64,000 nt of DNA from Thermomonas sp. XSG. GTDB lineage: Bacteria; Pseudomonadota; Gammaproteobacteria; Xanthomonadales; Xanthomonadaceae. The stretch spans positions 2,868,001 to 2,932,000 of the forward strand of contig NZ_CP061497.1 of NCBI RefSeq assembly GCF_014678725.1. Reading direction: 5' to 3'. A model generated the notes under the pieces. The model was given only the letters and a program-made list of their open reading frames with translations, searched no databases and was not told the DNA's origin. The position numbers were made by a program, and so were the translations under genes. Positions 44,006 through 52,180 of this stretch are shown in pieces (position 1 is the first letter of the stretch; every line of letters starts with the position of its first letter).

Positions 44006-45874
44006 ATGGGCAAGCGCGGAACGCCAGTACCGGAATTCGATGGCCGCGCATTCGCGGCCGCGCAGCCGCTGGCGCCGGGCGTCTACCGCATGTTCGACGC
44101 CGACGGCGGCCTGCTCTACGTCGGCAAGGCGCGCGCCCTGCGCAACCGCGTGGGCAGCTATTTCAACGCCACCCCGAAGCCGACCCGCATCATGGCGATG
44201 CTGGCGCAGTTGGCGCGCATCGAAACCACTGTCACCCGCAGCGAGGCCGACGCGCTGCTGCTGGAAAACCAGCTGATCAAGTCGTTGCAGCCGCGTTACA
44301 ACGTGATGCTGCGCGACGACAAGAGCTATCCCTTCGTCCTGCTGACCAAGGAGCAGTGGCCGCGGCTGGCCTTCCATCGCGGCCCGCGCGCGATCCCGGG
44401 GCGCTACTTCGGCCCGTATCCCAGCGCCGCATCGGTGCGCGAGACGCTCAACCTGATGCACAAGCTGTTCCGCCTGCGCAGCTGCGAGGACAGCGTGTTC
44501 CGCAACCGCAGCCGGCCCTGCCTGCAATACCAGATCGGCCGCTGCAGCGCGCCCTGCGTGGGGCTGGTGGACGAGCGCGATTACGCGGATTCGGTGCGCC
44601 GTGCCACGCTGTTTCTGGAGGGACGCAGCCAGGAGCTGGGCGACGAGCTCGGCGCGTCGATGCAGGCCGCCAGCGACGCGCTGGAGTTCGAACAGGCCGC
44701 GCGCCTGCGCGACCTGATCGCCACCATCCGCAAGCTGCAGGCGCGCCAGTACGTGGATGGGCGCAGCGCCGACCTCGACGTGCTGGGCGTGGCCATGCAG
44801 GGCGCGGCGGCCTGCGTGCTGCTGCTGGCGTTCCGCGACGGCCGCAACCTCGGCACCCGCGCGTTCTTCCCGAAGACCAACGGTGAGGACAGCGCCGCCG
44901 AGGTGCTGGCTGCGTTCGTCTCGCAGTACTACGCCGAACAGCCGCCGCCGGCCGAGATCGTGCTGGACGGTGATATCCCGGAGCGCGAGCTGATCGAGCA
45001 GGCGCTCACCGAACACGCCGGGCGCCGGGTCGAGCTGCGGACCAGTGTGCGCGGCGAGCGTGCCGCGCATCTTGAGCTGGTGCGCCGCAATGCCCAGCTG
45101 ACCCTGGCCACAGAGCTGGCCAGCAGCAGTGCGCAACAGGCGCGCGCCCAGGCGTTGCAGGAGCTGCTGGGACTGCCCGCATTGCCGGCGCGGATCGAGT
45201 GCTTCGACATCAGCCACACCATGGGCGAGGCGACCGTGGCCTCCTGCGTGGTGTTCGACGCGCAGGGGCCGGTGCGCAAGCAGTACCGCCGCTACAACAT
45301 CACCGGCATCGAGCCCGGCGACGACTACGCGGCGATGCACCAGGCCCTGCAGCGCCGTTTCCGCCCCGCGGCGGAAGGCGAGCCCGACGCGGTGCTGCCC
45401 GATGTGCTGCTGATCGACGGCGGCGCGGGGCAGGTGGCGCAGGCGCGCGACGTGCTGACCGATGCCGGCATCACCGGGATCGCCCTCGTCGGCGTGGCCA
45501 AAGGTCCGGAACGCAAGCCCGGCGCGGAGACCCTGCTGCTGCCGGACGGGCGCGAAGTCCAGCCAGGTGCGGCGTCGCCGGCGCTGCAGCTGGTGCAGCA
45601 GGTGCGCGACGAGGCCCACCGCTTCGCCATTACCGGCCATCGCGGCAAGCGCCAGAAGGCACGCAGTACCAGCCGGCTCGAGGACATCGCCGGCATCGGT
45701 CCGCGTCGGCGCGCGGCGCTGCTGAAGCACTTCGGTGGCTTGCAGGGGCTCAGGGCCGCGCCGGTGGACGAGCTTGCCAAGGTGGAGGGCATCAACCGCG
45801 CCTTGGCCCAGCGCCTGTGGGACAGCCTGCACGGGCTTGCCACCGATGCCGCCACCGGCGGGGACGGCAAGTAG
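44006..45874 (+). CDS. uvrC: Excinuclease ABC subunit C
   Basis: The 622-residue protein has an N-terminal GIY-YIG nuclease domain (GVYRMFDADGGLLYVGKARA), a Cys-bearing region, the UVR domain LEFEQAARLRDLIATIRKLQ, the RNase H-like endonuclease (IECFDISHTMGEATVASCVV, LLIDGGAGQ) and a C-terminal helix-hairpin-helix pair (IAGIGPRRRAALLKHFGG). It makes the dual incisions of nucleotide excision repair. The length is normal. ATG 44006 has AGCGG upstream and lies five bases after the phosphatase stop. Confidence 0.95.
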   Translation: MGKRGTPVPEFDGRAFAAAQPLAPGVYRMFDADGGLLYVGKARALRNRVGSYFNATPKPTRIMAMLAQLARIETTVTRSEADALLLENQLIKSLQPRYNVMLRDDKSYPFVLLTKEQWPRLAFHRGPRAIPGRYFGPYPSAASVRETLNLMHKLFRLRSCEDSVFRNRSRPCLQYQIGRCSAPCVGLVDERDYADSVRRATLFLEGRSQELGDELGASMQAASDALEFEQAARLRDLIATIRKLQARQYVDGRSADLDVLGVAMQGAAACVLLLAFRDGRNLGTRAFFPKTNGEDSAAEVLAAFVSQYYAEQPPPAEIVLDGDIPERELIEQALTEHAGRRVELRTSVRGERAAHLELVRRNAQLTLATELASSSAQQARAQALQELLGLPALPARIECFDISHTMGEATVASCVVFDAQGPVRKQYRRYNITGIEPGDDYAAMHQALQRRFRPAAEGEPDAVLPDVLLIDGGAGQVAQARDVLTDAGITGIALVGVAKGPERKPGAETLLLPDGREVQPGAASPALQLVQQVRDEAHRFAITGHRGKRQKARSTSRLEDIAGIGPRRRAALLKHFGGLQGLRAAPVDELAKVEGINRALAQRLWDSLHGLATDAATGGDGK

Positions 45875-45877
45875 AAT
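45872..45877 (+). promoter_or_regulatory. -10 box TAGAAT, probable leaderless start of pgsA
   Basis: TAGAAT overlaps the uvrC stop codon and is followed by six bases and the pgsA ATG at 45884. It could give an independent, leaderless pgsA transcript within the uvrC-pgsA run. Confidence 0.4.
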
Positions 45878-45883
45878 GCGCGC

Positions 45884-46456
45884 ATGACCCTGACCATTCC
45901 GACCTGGCTGACGCTGGCGCGCATCGCCCTGATCCCGGTGCTGGTGGTGATGTACTACCTCGAGTACCGCTGGTCCAACGTCGCGGCGACTGCGATTTTC
46001 GTGGCGGCGGCGGCAACGGACTGGCTGGACGGCTGGATCGCACGCCGCTACCGCCAGTTCTCGAAGTTCGGCGCTTTCCTCGATCCGGTGGCGGACAAGC
46101 TGATGGTCTCCACCGCACTGGTCATCACCGTGCAGCACCACCACACGATCTGGATGGCGCTGTGGGCCAGCGTCATCATCGGCCGCGAGATCGCGGTATC
46201 GGCGTTGCGCGAGTGGATGGCCGAGCTGGGCCAGCGCGCCAAGGTGGCGGTGGCCATGGTCGGCAAGATCAAGACAACCGTGCAGATGATCGCGCTGGGC
46301 TTCCTGCTGTACCGCGAACCGCTGCTCGGCATCCCGGTCTTCGTGGTTGGCGAATGGCTGCTGGCGGCGGCCGCCATCCTGACCCTGTGGTCGGGATTCG
46401 AATACGTGCGCGCGGCCTGGCCGGCACTGCGCGCGGATGACGAAAAAAGTTTGTGA
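45884..46456 (+). CDS. pgsA: CDP-diacylglycerol--glycerol-3-phosphate 3-phosphatidyltransferase
   Basis: The 190-residue membrane enzyme has the CDP-alcohol phosphotransferase motif DGWIARRYRQFSKFGAFLDP followed by VADKL, with the four metal-binding Asp, and about five membrane helices. It makes phosphatidylglycerol phosphate, committing CDP-diacylglycerol to anionic phospholipids. The gene is next to uvrC and upstream of tRNA-Gly, the same neighbourhood as in many gammaproteobacteria. Confidence 0.94.
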   Translation: MTLTIPTWLTLARIALIPVLVVMYYLEYRWSNVAATAIFVAAAATDWLDGWIARRYRQFSKFGAFLDPVADKLMVSTALVITVQHHHTIWMALWASVIIGREIAVSALREWMAELGQRAKVAVAMVGKIKTTVQMIALGFLLYREPLLGIPVFVVGEWLLAAAAILTLWSGFEYVRAAWPALRADDEKSL

Positions 46457-46463
46457 GAAGGTG

Positions 46464-46491
46464 TTGACGCACTGAAAAAAGCCCGTAGAAT
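46464..46491 (+). promoter_or_regulatory. Sigma70 promoter of the tRNA-Gly gene
   Basis: TTGACG (46464-46469) and TAGAAT (46486-46491) are 16 bases apart, ending 12 bases before the mature tRNA. The stretch just downstream is GC-rich (GGCGGGCTC), as expected for a stringent-type discriminator. Confidence 0.7.
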
Positions 46492-46503
46492 GGCGGGCTC
46501 AAC

Positions 46504-46579
<76 letters not shown>

Positions 46580-46584
46580 TTTTC

Positions 46585-46615
46585 ACGAAGCCCCGTCCGC
46601 GGGGCTTCGTTTTTT
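46585..46615 (+). terminator. Terminator after tRNA-Gly
   Basis: ACGAAGCCCC and GGGGCTTCGT form a perfect ten-base stem with a six-base loop, followed by five further T. Confidence 0.9.
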
Positions 46616-46652
46616 CCGGGACATGTCCCGGAGTGCTTCCGGAAATTTCCGG
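46616..46652. repeat. Two adjacent perfect palindromes between the tRNA genes
   Basis: CCGGGACATGTCCCGG (46616-46631) is a perfect 16-bp palindrome and CCGGAAATTTCCGG (46639-46652) a perfect 14-bp one, seven bases apart. Both are symmetric duplex sites with no loop, better suited to protein binding than to an RNA hairpin. Confidence 0.75.
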
Positions 46653-46704
46653 CATCGCAAGTGGTCACGCGATGTGGAAGAATCCAAAGCGCGAAACGTC
46701 ATCC

Positions 46705-46778
46705 GGCCGGGTGGCAGAGTGGTTATGCAGCGGACTGCAAATCCGCGTACGCCGGTTCAATTCCGACCTCGGCCTCCA
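46705..46778 (+). tRNA. tRNA-Cys (anticodon GCA)
   Basis: The 74-base cloverleaf has acceptor GGCCGGG pairing with CTCGGCC (one G-U), anticodon loop CTGCAAA with GCA at 46737-46739, T-loop TTCAATT and an encoded CCA. Confidence 0.96.
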
Positions 46779-46784
46779 ATCCTG

Positions 46785-46811
46785 AAAGCGCCCTCCGGGG
46801 CGCTTTTTTTT
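46785..46811 (+). terminator. Terminator after tRNA-Cys
   Basis: AAAGCGCCC pairs with GGGCGCTTT around a short loop and is followed by a run of eight T in total. Confidence 0.9.
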
Positions 46812-46851
46812 GCGCGCCCGATACTGCTTCCGGGCGAATGCCGGCAAACGA

Positions 46852-46873
46852 AAGCCCCGCTTGCGCGGGGCTT
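46852..46873 (-). terminator. Hairpin downstream of the Mrr-like gene
   Basis: AAGCCCCGC and GCGGGGCTT form a nine-base stem with loop TTGC. On the minus strand it is followed by a T-rich stretch (TTCGTTTG), about 90 bases after the Mrr-like gene stop. Confidence 0.55.
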
Positions 46874-46962
46874 CGAGCTGTTGCGTCGCGGTGGGGAGGC
46901 TGGCGCGGCCCTTGCCGCGGCGAGGACCGGCATCAGGCGCTGACGCGCCCTTTTCGCGCCGC

Positions 46963-47925
46963 TCAATAGGTCCTGCACTGCTTGAAACGCACTGGCTTGC
47001 GGCTGCCGGCGGGCGGCTGCAGCTGCACGCGTGAAGCCGCCAGCTCGGGGTAGCGCTCCAGCAACGGACACAGGTCGGTGGTGGGATCGGCATCTTCGGC
47101 GGACAGGTACACCAGCAGGGTGGACTGGGTCGACCACAGGGCGCGATCGACGCCGAAAAGCGTGGTGATGGCGTTGGCCGCCTCGCGCCTGCGCGCTTCC
47201 AGCGCGGCCGGGTCGGTGGGCACCACGCTGACCGGTGCAGCCTGTGGTGCGGCCTGGGCAACGGTTGCGACGGCCTGCGCGGGTGCGGGCTGCGGCGCGG
47301 CCTCTTCCGGCGCGGTTTGCAGGCCCTGCGCGAGCATCCAGGCCAGGCCGCCGATCACTGCGGCGCCGCCCCAGGCCAGGCCGAGCATCTTCGGCGCGGC
47401 GGCATTCGACGCTGGCGCCTCGGCCGGCACGGCTTCGGTGGTGACATAGGGCCGGACTTCCGGCCACAGGCTCTGGCCGTCGATCAACTCGATGTTCTGC
47501 TGGCGGGCGATGCGGGCGGCTTCCTCGTCGAAGCGCCCCGGCGTGACCACGATGACCTCGCCGGTGCCGCGCAGGGTGGCCGACTTGGCCAGCCCCAGCA
47601 GCGCCTGTGCGCCGACCACCGCGGCGCTGCCGTACTTGCATGACAGCAGGGTGCGGACGCCATCGCGCTCCAGCACGATGTCGCTGCCGTCAGTGGGGAT
47701 GCCGTCGGCGGGCAGGCCTTCCTCGTTGGCCACCCGGTAGCCGCGGGCGTGCATCACCTGCAGGACCAGCTTGGCGAAGTCGCGCCAGCGGAGCTTGCTC
47801 AGCTGGTCGGCGCTGCGTTCCGTGGGTGCGGGTACAGGGCGCGCGGCGCGATTGCGGCGCAACCAGGTGGTGAGTCCGAGACCGGACAGGACGAAGGCGA
47901 TCAGGGCGATCAGGATGGGCATCAT
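46963..47925 (-). CDS. Membrane-anchored Mrr-like restriction endonuclease domain protein
   Basis: The 320-residue protein has an N-terminal membrane helix (PILIALIAFVLSGLGLTTWL), an Mrr_cat/PD-(D/E)xK nuclease-like domain at residues about 45-145 (GSDIVLERDGVRTLLSCKYG, with Asp and the CK pair, then GEVIVVTPGRFDEEAARIA), a second hydrophobic segment near residue 190, and a Pro/Ala/Gln-rich C-terminal part. Mrr-type domains cut methylated or foreign DNA; here membrane anchoring suggests another role, perhaps at DNA uptake or envelope stress. No methyltransferase gene is adjacent. The substrate is unknown. Confidence 0.78.
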   Translation of the reverse strand: MMPILIALIAFVLSGLGLTTWLRRNRAARPVPAPTERSADQLSKLRWRDFAKLVLQVMHARGYRVANEEGLPADGIPTDGSDIVLERDGVRTLLSCKYGSAAVVGAQALLGLAKSATLRGTGEVIVVTPGRFDEEAARIARQQNIELIDGQSLWPEVRPYVTTEAVPAEAPASNAAAPKMLGLAWGGAAVIGGLAWMLAQGLQTAPEEAAPQPAPAQAVATVAQAAPQAAPVSVVPTDPAALEARRREAANAITTLFGVDRALWSTQSTLLVYLSAEDADPTTDLCPLLERYPELAASRVQLQPPAGSRKPVRFKQCRTY

Positions 47926-48086
47926 GCGCTCAAACGGGGGAGGACGCGGGGGGCGTCACTATACCCACTGGAACGTGGAACGCAGGTGCGGACAGGACAG
48001 ACGCCCCGCCGATCCTTGGCGACTGGGCGTGCTGACAGGACGGCGCTGGCGGAGACGGGGCCTGCAACGGGCAGACCATCGCCGGG

Positions 48087-48731
48087 TCAGGCGTTGGATT
48101 CGGCGCTGGTGGCGCTCGACTGTGCCGCCGGCTTGCGGGCCCTGACGGCCTTGGTGGCCGCCTTGGCAGCGGTTCTGCTGGCCTTCTTCGCAGCCGGGCC
48201 GGCGGGCTTGCCTGCAACCTTGACCGGCTTGCGGGGCGCCGGCTTCGCCTTGGCGACCGGCCGTGCGGTCTTGCGCGCCGGCACGCTCCCGCCGGACTTG
48301 CGCAGTGCTTCGGTCAAACGCTCCACGCGCTCGGTCAGGGCGTGCAGGTCTTCGCGGCCGGGCACGCCCAGCTTGACAAGGGCGCGCTGCACGCGCTCCT
48401 CGAACACCTTCTCCAGCTTGTCCCAGGTATCAGCGGCGCGTTCGCGGGCTTGGCCGACGTGGCCTTCCACCGCATCGCGGACCACATTGGCGCGCTGTCC
48501 GGCGAACTTGCGCGCGGTCTGCTCCAGCGACAGGCCGTCACGCACAAGGGTTTCGAACAGCTTGCTGCCCTCGGACTGCGCGCGGTTGAACGCCCCCATC
48601 CCGGCCAGCCAGATCTGCTGCGCCGATTCGGTAATCGACTTCGGGCTCAGGCCAGCCTGGACCTTGCCGGCGCCGGACTTGCGCGTGGTGGTGCGAGCGG
48701 TCTTGCCGGAGGACTTCTTGAGCTTGGCCAT
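48087..48731 (-). CDS. Phasin (polyhydroxyalkanoate granule-associated protein)
   Basis: The 214-residue protein has a phasin helical domain at residues about 25-140 (AQQIWLAGMGAFNRAQSEGS, then long amphipathic coiled-coil helices) and a C-terminal Lys/Ala/Pro-rich tail of PhaF/PhaI type (KPAPRKPVKVAGKPAGPAAK). Phasins coat PHA granules, and the basic tail of PhaF binds DNA to spread granules at division. PhaR at 17 kb is a likely regulator. The tail resembles that of DksA. Confidence 0.85.
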   Translation of the reverse strand: MAKLKKSSGKTARTTTRKSGAGKVQAGLSPKSITESAQQIWLAGMGAFNRAQSEGSKLFETLVRDGLSLEQTARKFAGQRANVVRDAVEGHVGQARERAADTWDKLEKVFEERVQRALVKLGVPGREDLHALTERVERLTEALRKSGGSVPARKTARPVAKAKPAPRKPVKVAGKPAGPAAKKASRTAAKAATKAVRARKPAAQSSATSAESNA

Positions 48732-48806
48732 GGCGTTTTCCCCGCGTCGTTGCGACGCATGCGTGGACTGGATTGCAGCGCAGGATCGGCCCGCCGTCTA
48801 GAGCAT

Positions 48807-50072
48807 TCACACCATGCCGCGGCGCTGCAGACCGCGTTCGATGTCGTCCAGCGCACGGGCCAGCTGCGCGGTGGCGTCGGTGACTCGCGGTGCCGCTGGC
48901 AGGTGGGCCAGGATCGAGCGCGGGCGGTCGGCGATGACTTCTTCGCGCAGGCGGATGCCGTGGCGGGCCAGCACCGGTTCCAGCTGGCCGCGGCGCTCGC
49001 GCAGGTCGGTAAGGGTGTTGCGATAGGCCAGCTGCGAGATCCGCCGCCGCGCCGAGAAGCTGAAGATATTGGTGTAGAACAGTTCGCGGTCAACGGCGTT
49101 GGGCTCGAACACCAGCTGGTCGATCCCCGGGTACTGCTGCGGATAGCGCGCCAATCCCACCTGCATGCGCGACTGCAGCATGGTGCGCAGGGTTTGCGAC
49201 AGCACGCCGGGCAGCCCGGCCTGGATGATGCGGCGGTCGCTGAACCGGTGCGCCTGGGCGTCTTCGCTGGCGTCCTTGCCGGGGTTGAACGGCACCAGCG
49301 GGTTGAGGCCCAGCATCAGGTCGATGCCCCGGTCCAGCACCACCGAAGCGTGCATGGTGCGGCGCAGGGCACCATCGACGAAATGCCTGGTGCGGCCGGC
49401 ACGGTCGGTCATTTCCACTGGCGGGTACAGGCCGGGCAGGGCCGCGCTGGCCTGCACCGCGCGCGAAATCGGCACGTCGTCCCAACCTTTGTCGCCGAAG
49501 CGCACCGCCTCGCCGCTGTCCAGGTCCACGCCGATCACGTACAGCGCACGGTCGAGCTTGCGGAAGTCATTGCTGCGGCCGTGCCGGGAGAACACGTCGC
49601 GCAGGAAGCGCTCGACCTCGGCGTTGTCGAACAACCCGGTGGGCACCAAGCTGCCGACGCGGTTGAGCAGGTCCGACCAGCGCGAATCGGTGCGGCCCGA
49701 CCAGACGTCGCGCAGCAGCCGCGCGGCCAGCCGCGGGGTGGCCGCGGCGCGCTTGAGGTATTCGCCGAGTGCGGGACGCAGGAAGGTTTCCGGGCGGAAG
49801 TGCACGTCCTCGCTGTCGCCGCTGATGAAGATCCGGCACAGCTCGGCGGTGTCCATCCGGTTGGCGAGGCCGGCGGCGAAGAACGCACCGGAGCTGACCC
49901 CCACGTAGCAATCCAGCCGGGTCAGGTCGAGGCCATCGCAGGCCTCGTCCAGCGCGCGCAGCGCGCCCAGCTCGTACATCGCGCCCACCGGTCCGCCGCC
50001 GGCGATCGCCAGCCCGATCCGCGGCGGACCGCGGTCCGGGCGGGGAGCTTGGGCGGAGTGCAATGACAGCAT
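48807..50072 (-). CDS. Patatin-like phospholipase
   Basis: The 421-residue protein has the oxyanion loop AIAGGGPVGAMYELGALRAL, the nucleophile motif GVSSG (Ser60), and the catalytic Asp in FVDGALRRT. It should hydrolyse acyl ester bonds of lipids or a related polymer. There is no signal peptide, so it is probably cytoplasmic. Patatin-fold proteins can be PHA-granule depolymerase or phospholipase; position beside the phasin gene makes granule lipid turnover a possibility. ATG 50072 is chosen because the next upstream in-frame start lies in the opposite gene's promoter region. Confidence 0.85.
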   Translation of the reverse strand: MLSLHSAQAPRPDRGPPRIGLAIAGGGPVGAMYELGALRALDEACDGLDLTRLDCYVGVSSGAFFAAGLANRMDTAELCRIFISGDSEDVHFRPETFLRPALGEYLKRAAATPRLAARLLRDVWSGRTDSRWSDLLNRVGSLVPTGLFDNAEVERFLRDVFSRHGRSNDFRKLDRALYVIGVDLDSGEAVRFGDKGWDDVPISRAVQASAALPGLYPPVEMTDRAGRTRHFVDGALRRTMHASVVLDRGIDLMLGLNPLVPFNPGKDASEDAQAHRFSDRRIIQAGLPGVLSQTLRTMLQSRMQVGLARYPQQYPGIDQLVFEPNAVDRELFYTNIFSFSARRRISQLAYRNTLTDLRERRGQLEPVLARHGIRLREEVIADRPRSILAHLPAAPRVTDATAQLARALDDIERGLQRRGMV

Positions 50073-50158
50073 TCGGGCGGCTCTTGCGGGACCGCCCGAG
50101 TGTAGCGGAGCGTCCTGGAGTATTGCGTCGGGAACCGGCGCGCGCCGACACTGCGCGC

Positions 50159-50884
50159 ATGCAACCACGCCCCGACCTGCACAGCCGGCTGGCGCGCCGC
50201 CTCGCGCTGCACCAGCGCCTGTTCGATCCGGCGGTCGAGCCCCGTAATACGCTGGCCTGGCTGAAACCGCTGCAGGCGTGGCAGGCGCAGCGGCTGGAGC
50301 GCAGCTTCGACGTCTTCCTGCGCGACCCGGCGCGGCGCCCGGCGGCGCGGTTCTTCCTGACCGACGTCTACGGCGACCACGACTTCAGCCGGCGCGACGC
50401 CGACATCGCGCGGGTGATCCCGATGATGCAGCGGCTGCTGCCGGCGGCGCTGCTGGAAACGGTGGCCGACGGCATTGCCTTGGCGGCGCTCAGCCACGCG
50501 CTGGACCTGCGCATGGCGGAGGCGCTGCAGGCGCTGTCGCCGCGCCGGCGTGCGCTGGACGTGGCGCTGTATGCGCGGGCCTACCGGCAGGTAGGCCTGC
50601 CCCGGCTGCGCCAGCGGCAGATCGAGCTGATCGACGAGGTGGGGCAGGGGCTGGCCGAGGCGCTGCGGTTGCCCGGCGTGCATTCGCTGCTGCGGCTGTC
50701 GCGACTGCCGGCGCGGGCGGCGGGGTTGGGCGCGCTGCAGTCCTTCCTCGAGCGCGGCTGTGCGGCCTTTGCCGGGCTGGGCGATGTCGCGGAGTTCCTG
50801 GGCGATATCCGGCGCAGCGAAACTTTGGCGATGCAGCGGCTGTTCGCCGCCGAGCCCGATCCGTTCGGCGAGCGCGTCGGCTGA
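50159..50884 (+). CDS. FFLEE-motif-type conserved hypothetical protein
   Basis: The 241-residue, mostly helical protein has the block ARFFLTDVYGDHDFSRRDAD and, towards the C-terminus, QSFLERGCAAFAGLGDVAEF, which resembles the motif of the Xanthomonadaceae FFLEE proteins. No catalytic residues are obvious and there is no signal peptide. It is divergent from the patatin gene over 86 bases and convergent with the FHA gene. Function unknown. Confidence 0.65.
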   Translation: MQPRPDLHSRLARRLALHQRLFDPAVEPRNTLAWLKPLQAWQAQRLERSFDVFLRDPARRPAARFFLTDVYGDHDFSRRDADIARVIPMMQRLLPAALLETVADGIALAALSHALDLRMAEALQALSPRRRALDVALYARAYRQVGLPRLRQRQIELIDEVGQGLAEALRLPGVHSLLRLSRLPARAAGLGALQSFLERGCAAFAGLGDVAEFLGDIRRSETLAMQRLFAAEPDPFGERVG

Positions 50885-50891
50885 GCCTGCG

Positions 50892-50907
50892 CCTTCCCCG
50901 GGGAAGG
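50892..50907. repeat. Perfect 16-bp palindrome at a convergent gene junction
   Basis: CCTTCCCCGGGGAAGG lies between the ends of the FFLEE-type and FHA genes. Its arms match the outer part of the hairpin before the E1 gene (CCTTCCC/GGGAAGG), so it may belong to the same repeat family. Confidence 0.6.
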
Positions 50908-50908
50908 G

Positions 50909-51694
50909 TCAGCGGGCGCCGAATACCAGCAGCGCGGTCAGCGCGGCAGCCAGCAGCAGCGCGGCCAGCAGCAACCAGGGGACACCCTGCGTCCAGCGCC
51001 GGCGCGGCGGTGCCGGCGGGGCGTCGGCCTCGCTGGGCGCGGCCGTGGTCGCGGTGCCGGGCGCGGGCGGCGGCGGGCCTTCCAGCACGAACCGGTGCTG
51101 TACCCCGAACACGATCTGGTCGCCGCTGTGCAGGATCGCCTGGCGCACCGGGCGGCCGTTGACCAGCACCTCAGCGGCGGCGTGGCGCAGCAGCGTCAGG
51201 CCGTTGCCGGCTTCCAGCAGCGCATGCTCGGCGGCGATGCCGGCGCCCTCGATGCGCAGGTCCGCAGCCGCAGCGCTTCCGACCCGGCGCGGGCGGTCCA
51301 GGCTGATGCAGCGGCCGTGGTAGGGGCCGCCGACACCGCGCAGCACCATCCGCAGGTTGCCGGCCGGATCGCGCACCGGCGGCGTGGATGGCGGCAGGAC
51401 GCGGTCGTCGTTGGCCGCGTACAGCAGCAGTTCGCTGCCGTCGGCGTGGATGCTGTCGCCGGCGCGCAGCATCGCCACCTGTTGCACCGGGCGGCCGTTG
51501 ACGTGGACGCCGCGCATGCCTTCGTTCACGGTCATCCAGATGCCGCGGCGATCGTTGCAGAGCTGCAGCAGCACCTGCGCATCGGCCTCCACCGGACCAA
51601 GACCCGCGGGGGTGCGGCCAAGCGCATGCACGCCCGGTTCCAGGGCCAGGTCGGGCTGGCGGCCATCGCAGAAGCGCAGGTGCAGGTCGTTCAT
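50909..51694 (-). CDS. Tandem FHA-domain membrane protein
   Basis: The 261-residue protein has two forkhead-associated-like domains, residues about 5-95 (VHALGRTPAG, NEGMRGVHVNGRPVQQVAML) and about 115-205 (RVGSAAAADLRIEGAGIAAE, HALLEAGNGL, VLVNGRPV). A Pro/Ala linker and one C-terminal membrane helix (WLLLAALLLAAALTALLVFG) follow. FHA domains bind phosphothreonine peptides. The N-terminal domains face the cytoplasm. No Ser/Thr kinase is in the window. ATG 51694 begins just before the first domain. Confidence 0.85.
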   Translation of the reverse strand: MNDLHLRFCDGRQPDLALEPGVHALGRTPAGLGPVEADAQVLLQLCNDRRGIWMTVNEGMRGVHVNGRPVQQVAMLRAGDSIHADGSELLLYAANDDRVLPPSTPPVRDPAGNLRMVLRGVGGPYHGRCISLDRPRRVGSAAAADLRIEGAGIAAEHALLEAGNGLTLLRHAAAEVLVNGRPVRQAILHSGDQIVFGVQHRFVLEGPPPPAPGTATTAAPSEADAPPAPPRRRWTQGVPWLLLAALLLAAALTALLVFGAR

Positions 51695-51788
51695 CGCCGC
51701 GGAATCTAGCACGCGTGGTGCGTCCCCCGGCTGTTCGCGCGCCGCCGCACGCGGCAGAATGCGGCAACACCCCGCCATCGCCATCGCC

Positions 51789-52061
51789 ATGTCCCGCATC
51801 GATATCCGCCACGCCCATGCCCTGCCCAAGCCGCAAGCCCGCAAGGCGGTAGAGGAAGTTGCGCGCAAGCTGCAGGAACGGTTCCAGGTCGACTGCGCCT
51901 GGAACGGCGACATGCTGAATTTCTCGCGCTCCGGTATCGATGGCCACATTGCGCTGGAGGAGGGCGGGCTGCACGTGTTCGCCAAGCTCGGCTTCCTGGC
52001 CGCGATGTTCAAGGACCCGATCGAAGCGGAAATCAAGCGGGTGCTGCAGGAACGTTTCTGA
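51789..52061 (+). CDS. Polyhydroxyalkanoic acid system family protein
   Basis: The 90-residue protein matches the PHA_gran_rgn family. It begins MSRIDIRHAHALPKPQARKA, has an amphipathic helix, and a second half FSRSGIDGHIALEEGGLHVF and FLAAMFKDPIEAEIKRVLQE. Its molecular role is not known; it is found with PHA genes in other bacteria. It lies two bases-rich intergenic steps (94 bases) from the FHA gene and 119 bases before serC. Confidence 0.8.
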   Translation: MSRIDIRHAHALPKPQARKAVEEVARKLQERFQVDCAWNGDMLNFSRSGIDGHIALEEGGLHVFAKLGFLAAMFKDPIEAEIKRVLQERF

Positions 52062-52180
52062 TCCGCGCCAGCGTTCGTACGTGATGCGGAAGCATCATGG
52101 ATGGTTTCTGCAGCAACGGCAGTCGCAAACTTGTTGCGGTGCGGCATACTCGGGTTCCACTCCCGGACCGGACCGCCCCG

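Noticed and set aside
46852-46873. Remnant of a third tRNA (tRNA-Leu often follows tRNA-Cys in relatives)
   Set aside because: Only one hairpin is found, with no T-arm or acceptor pairing; it fits a minus-strand terminator better.
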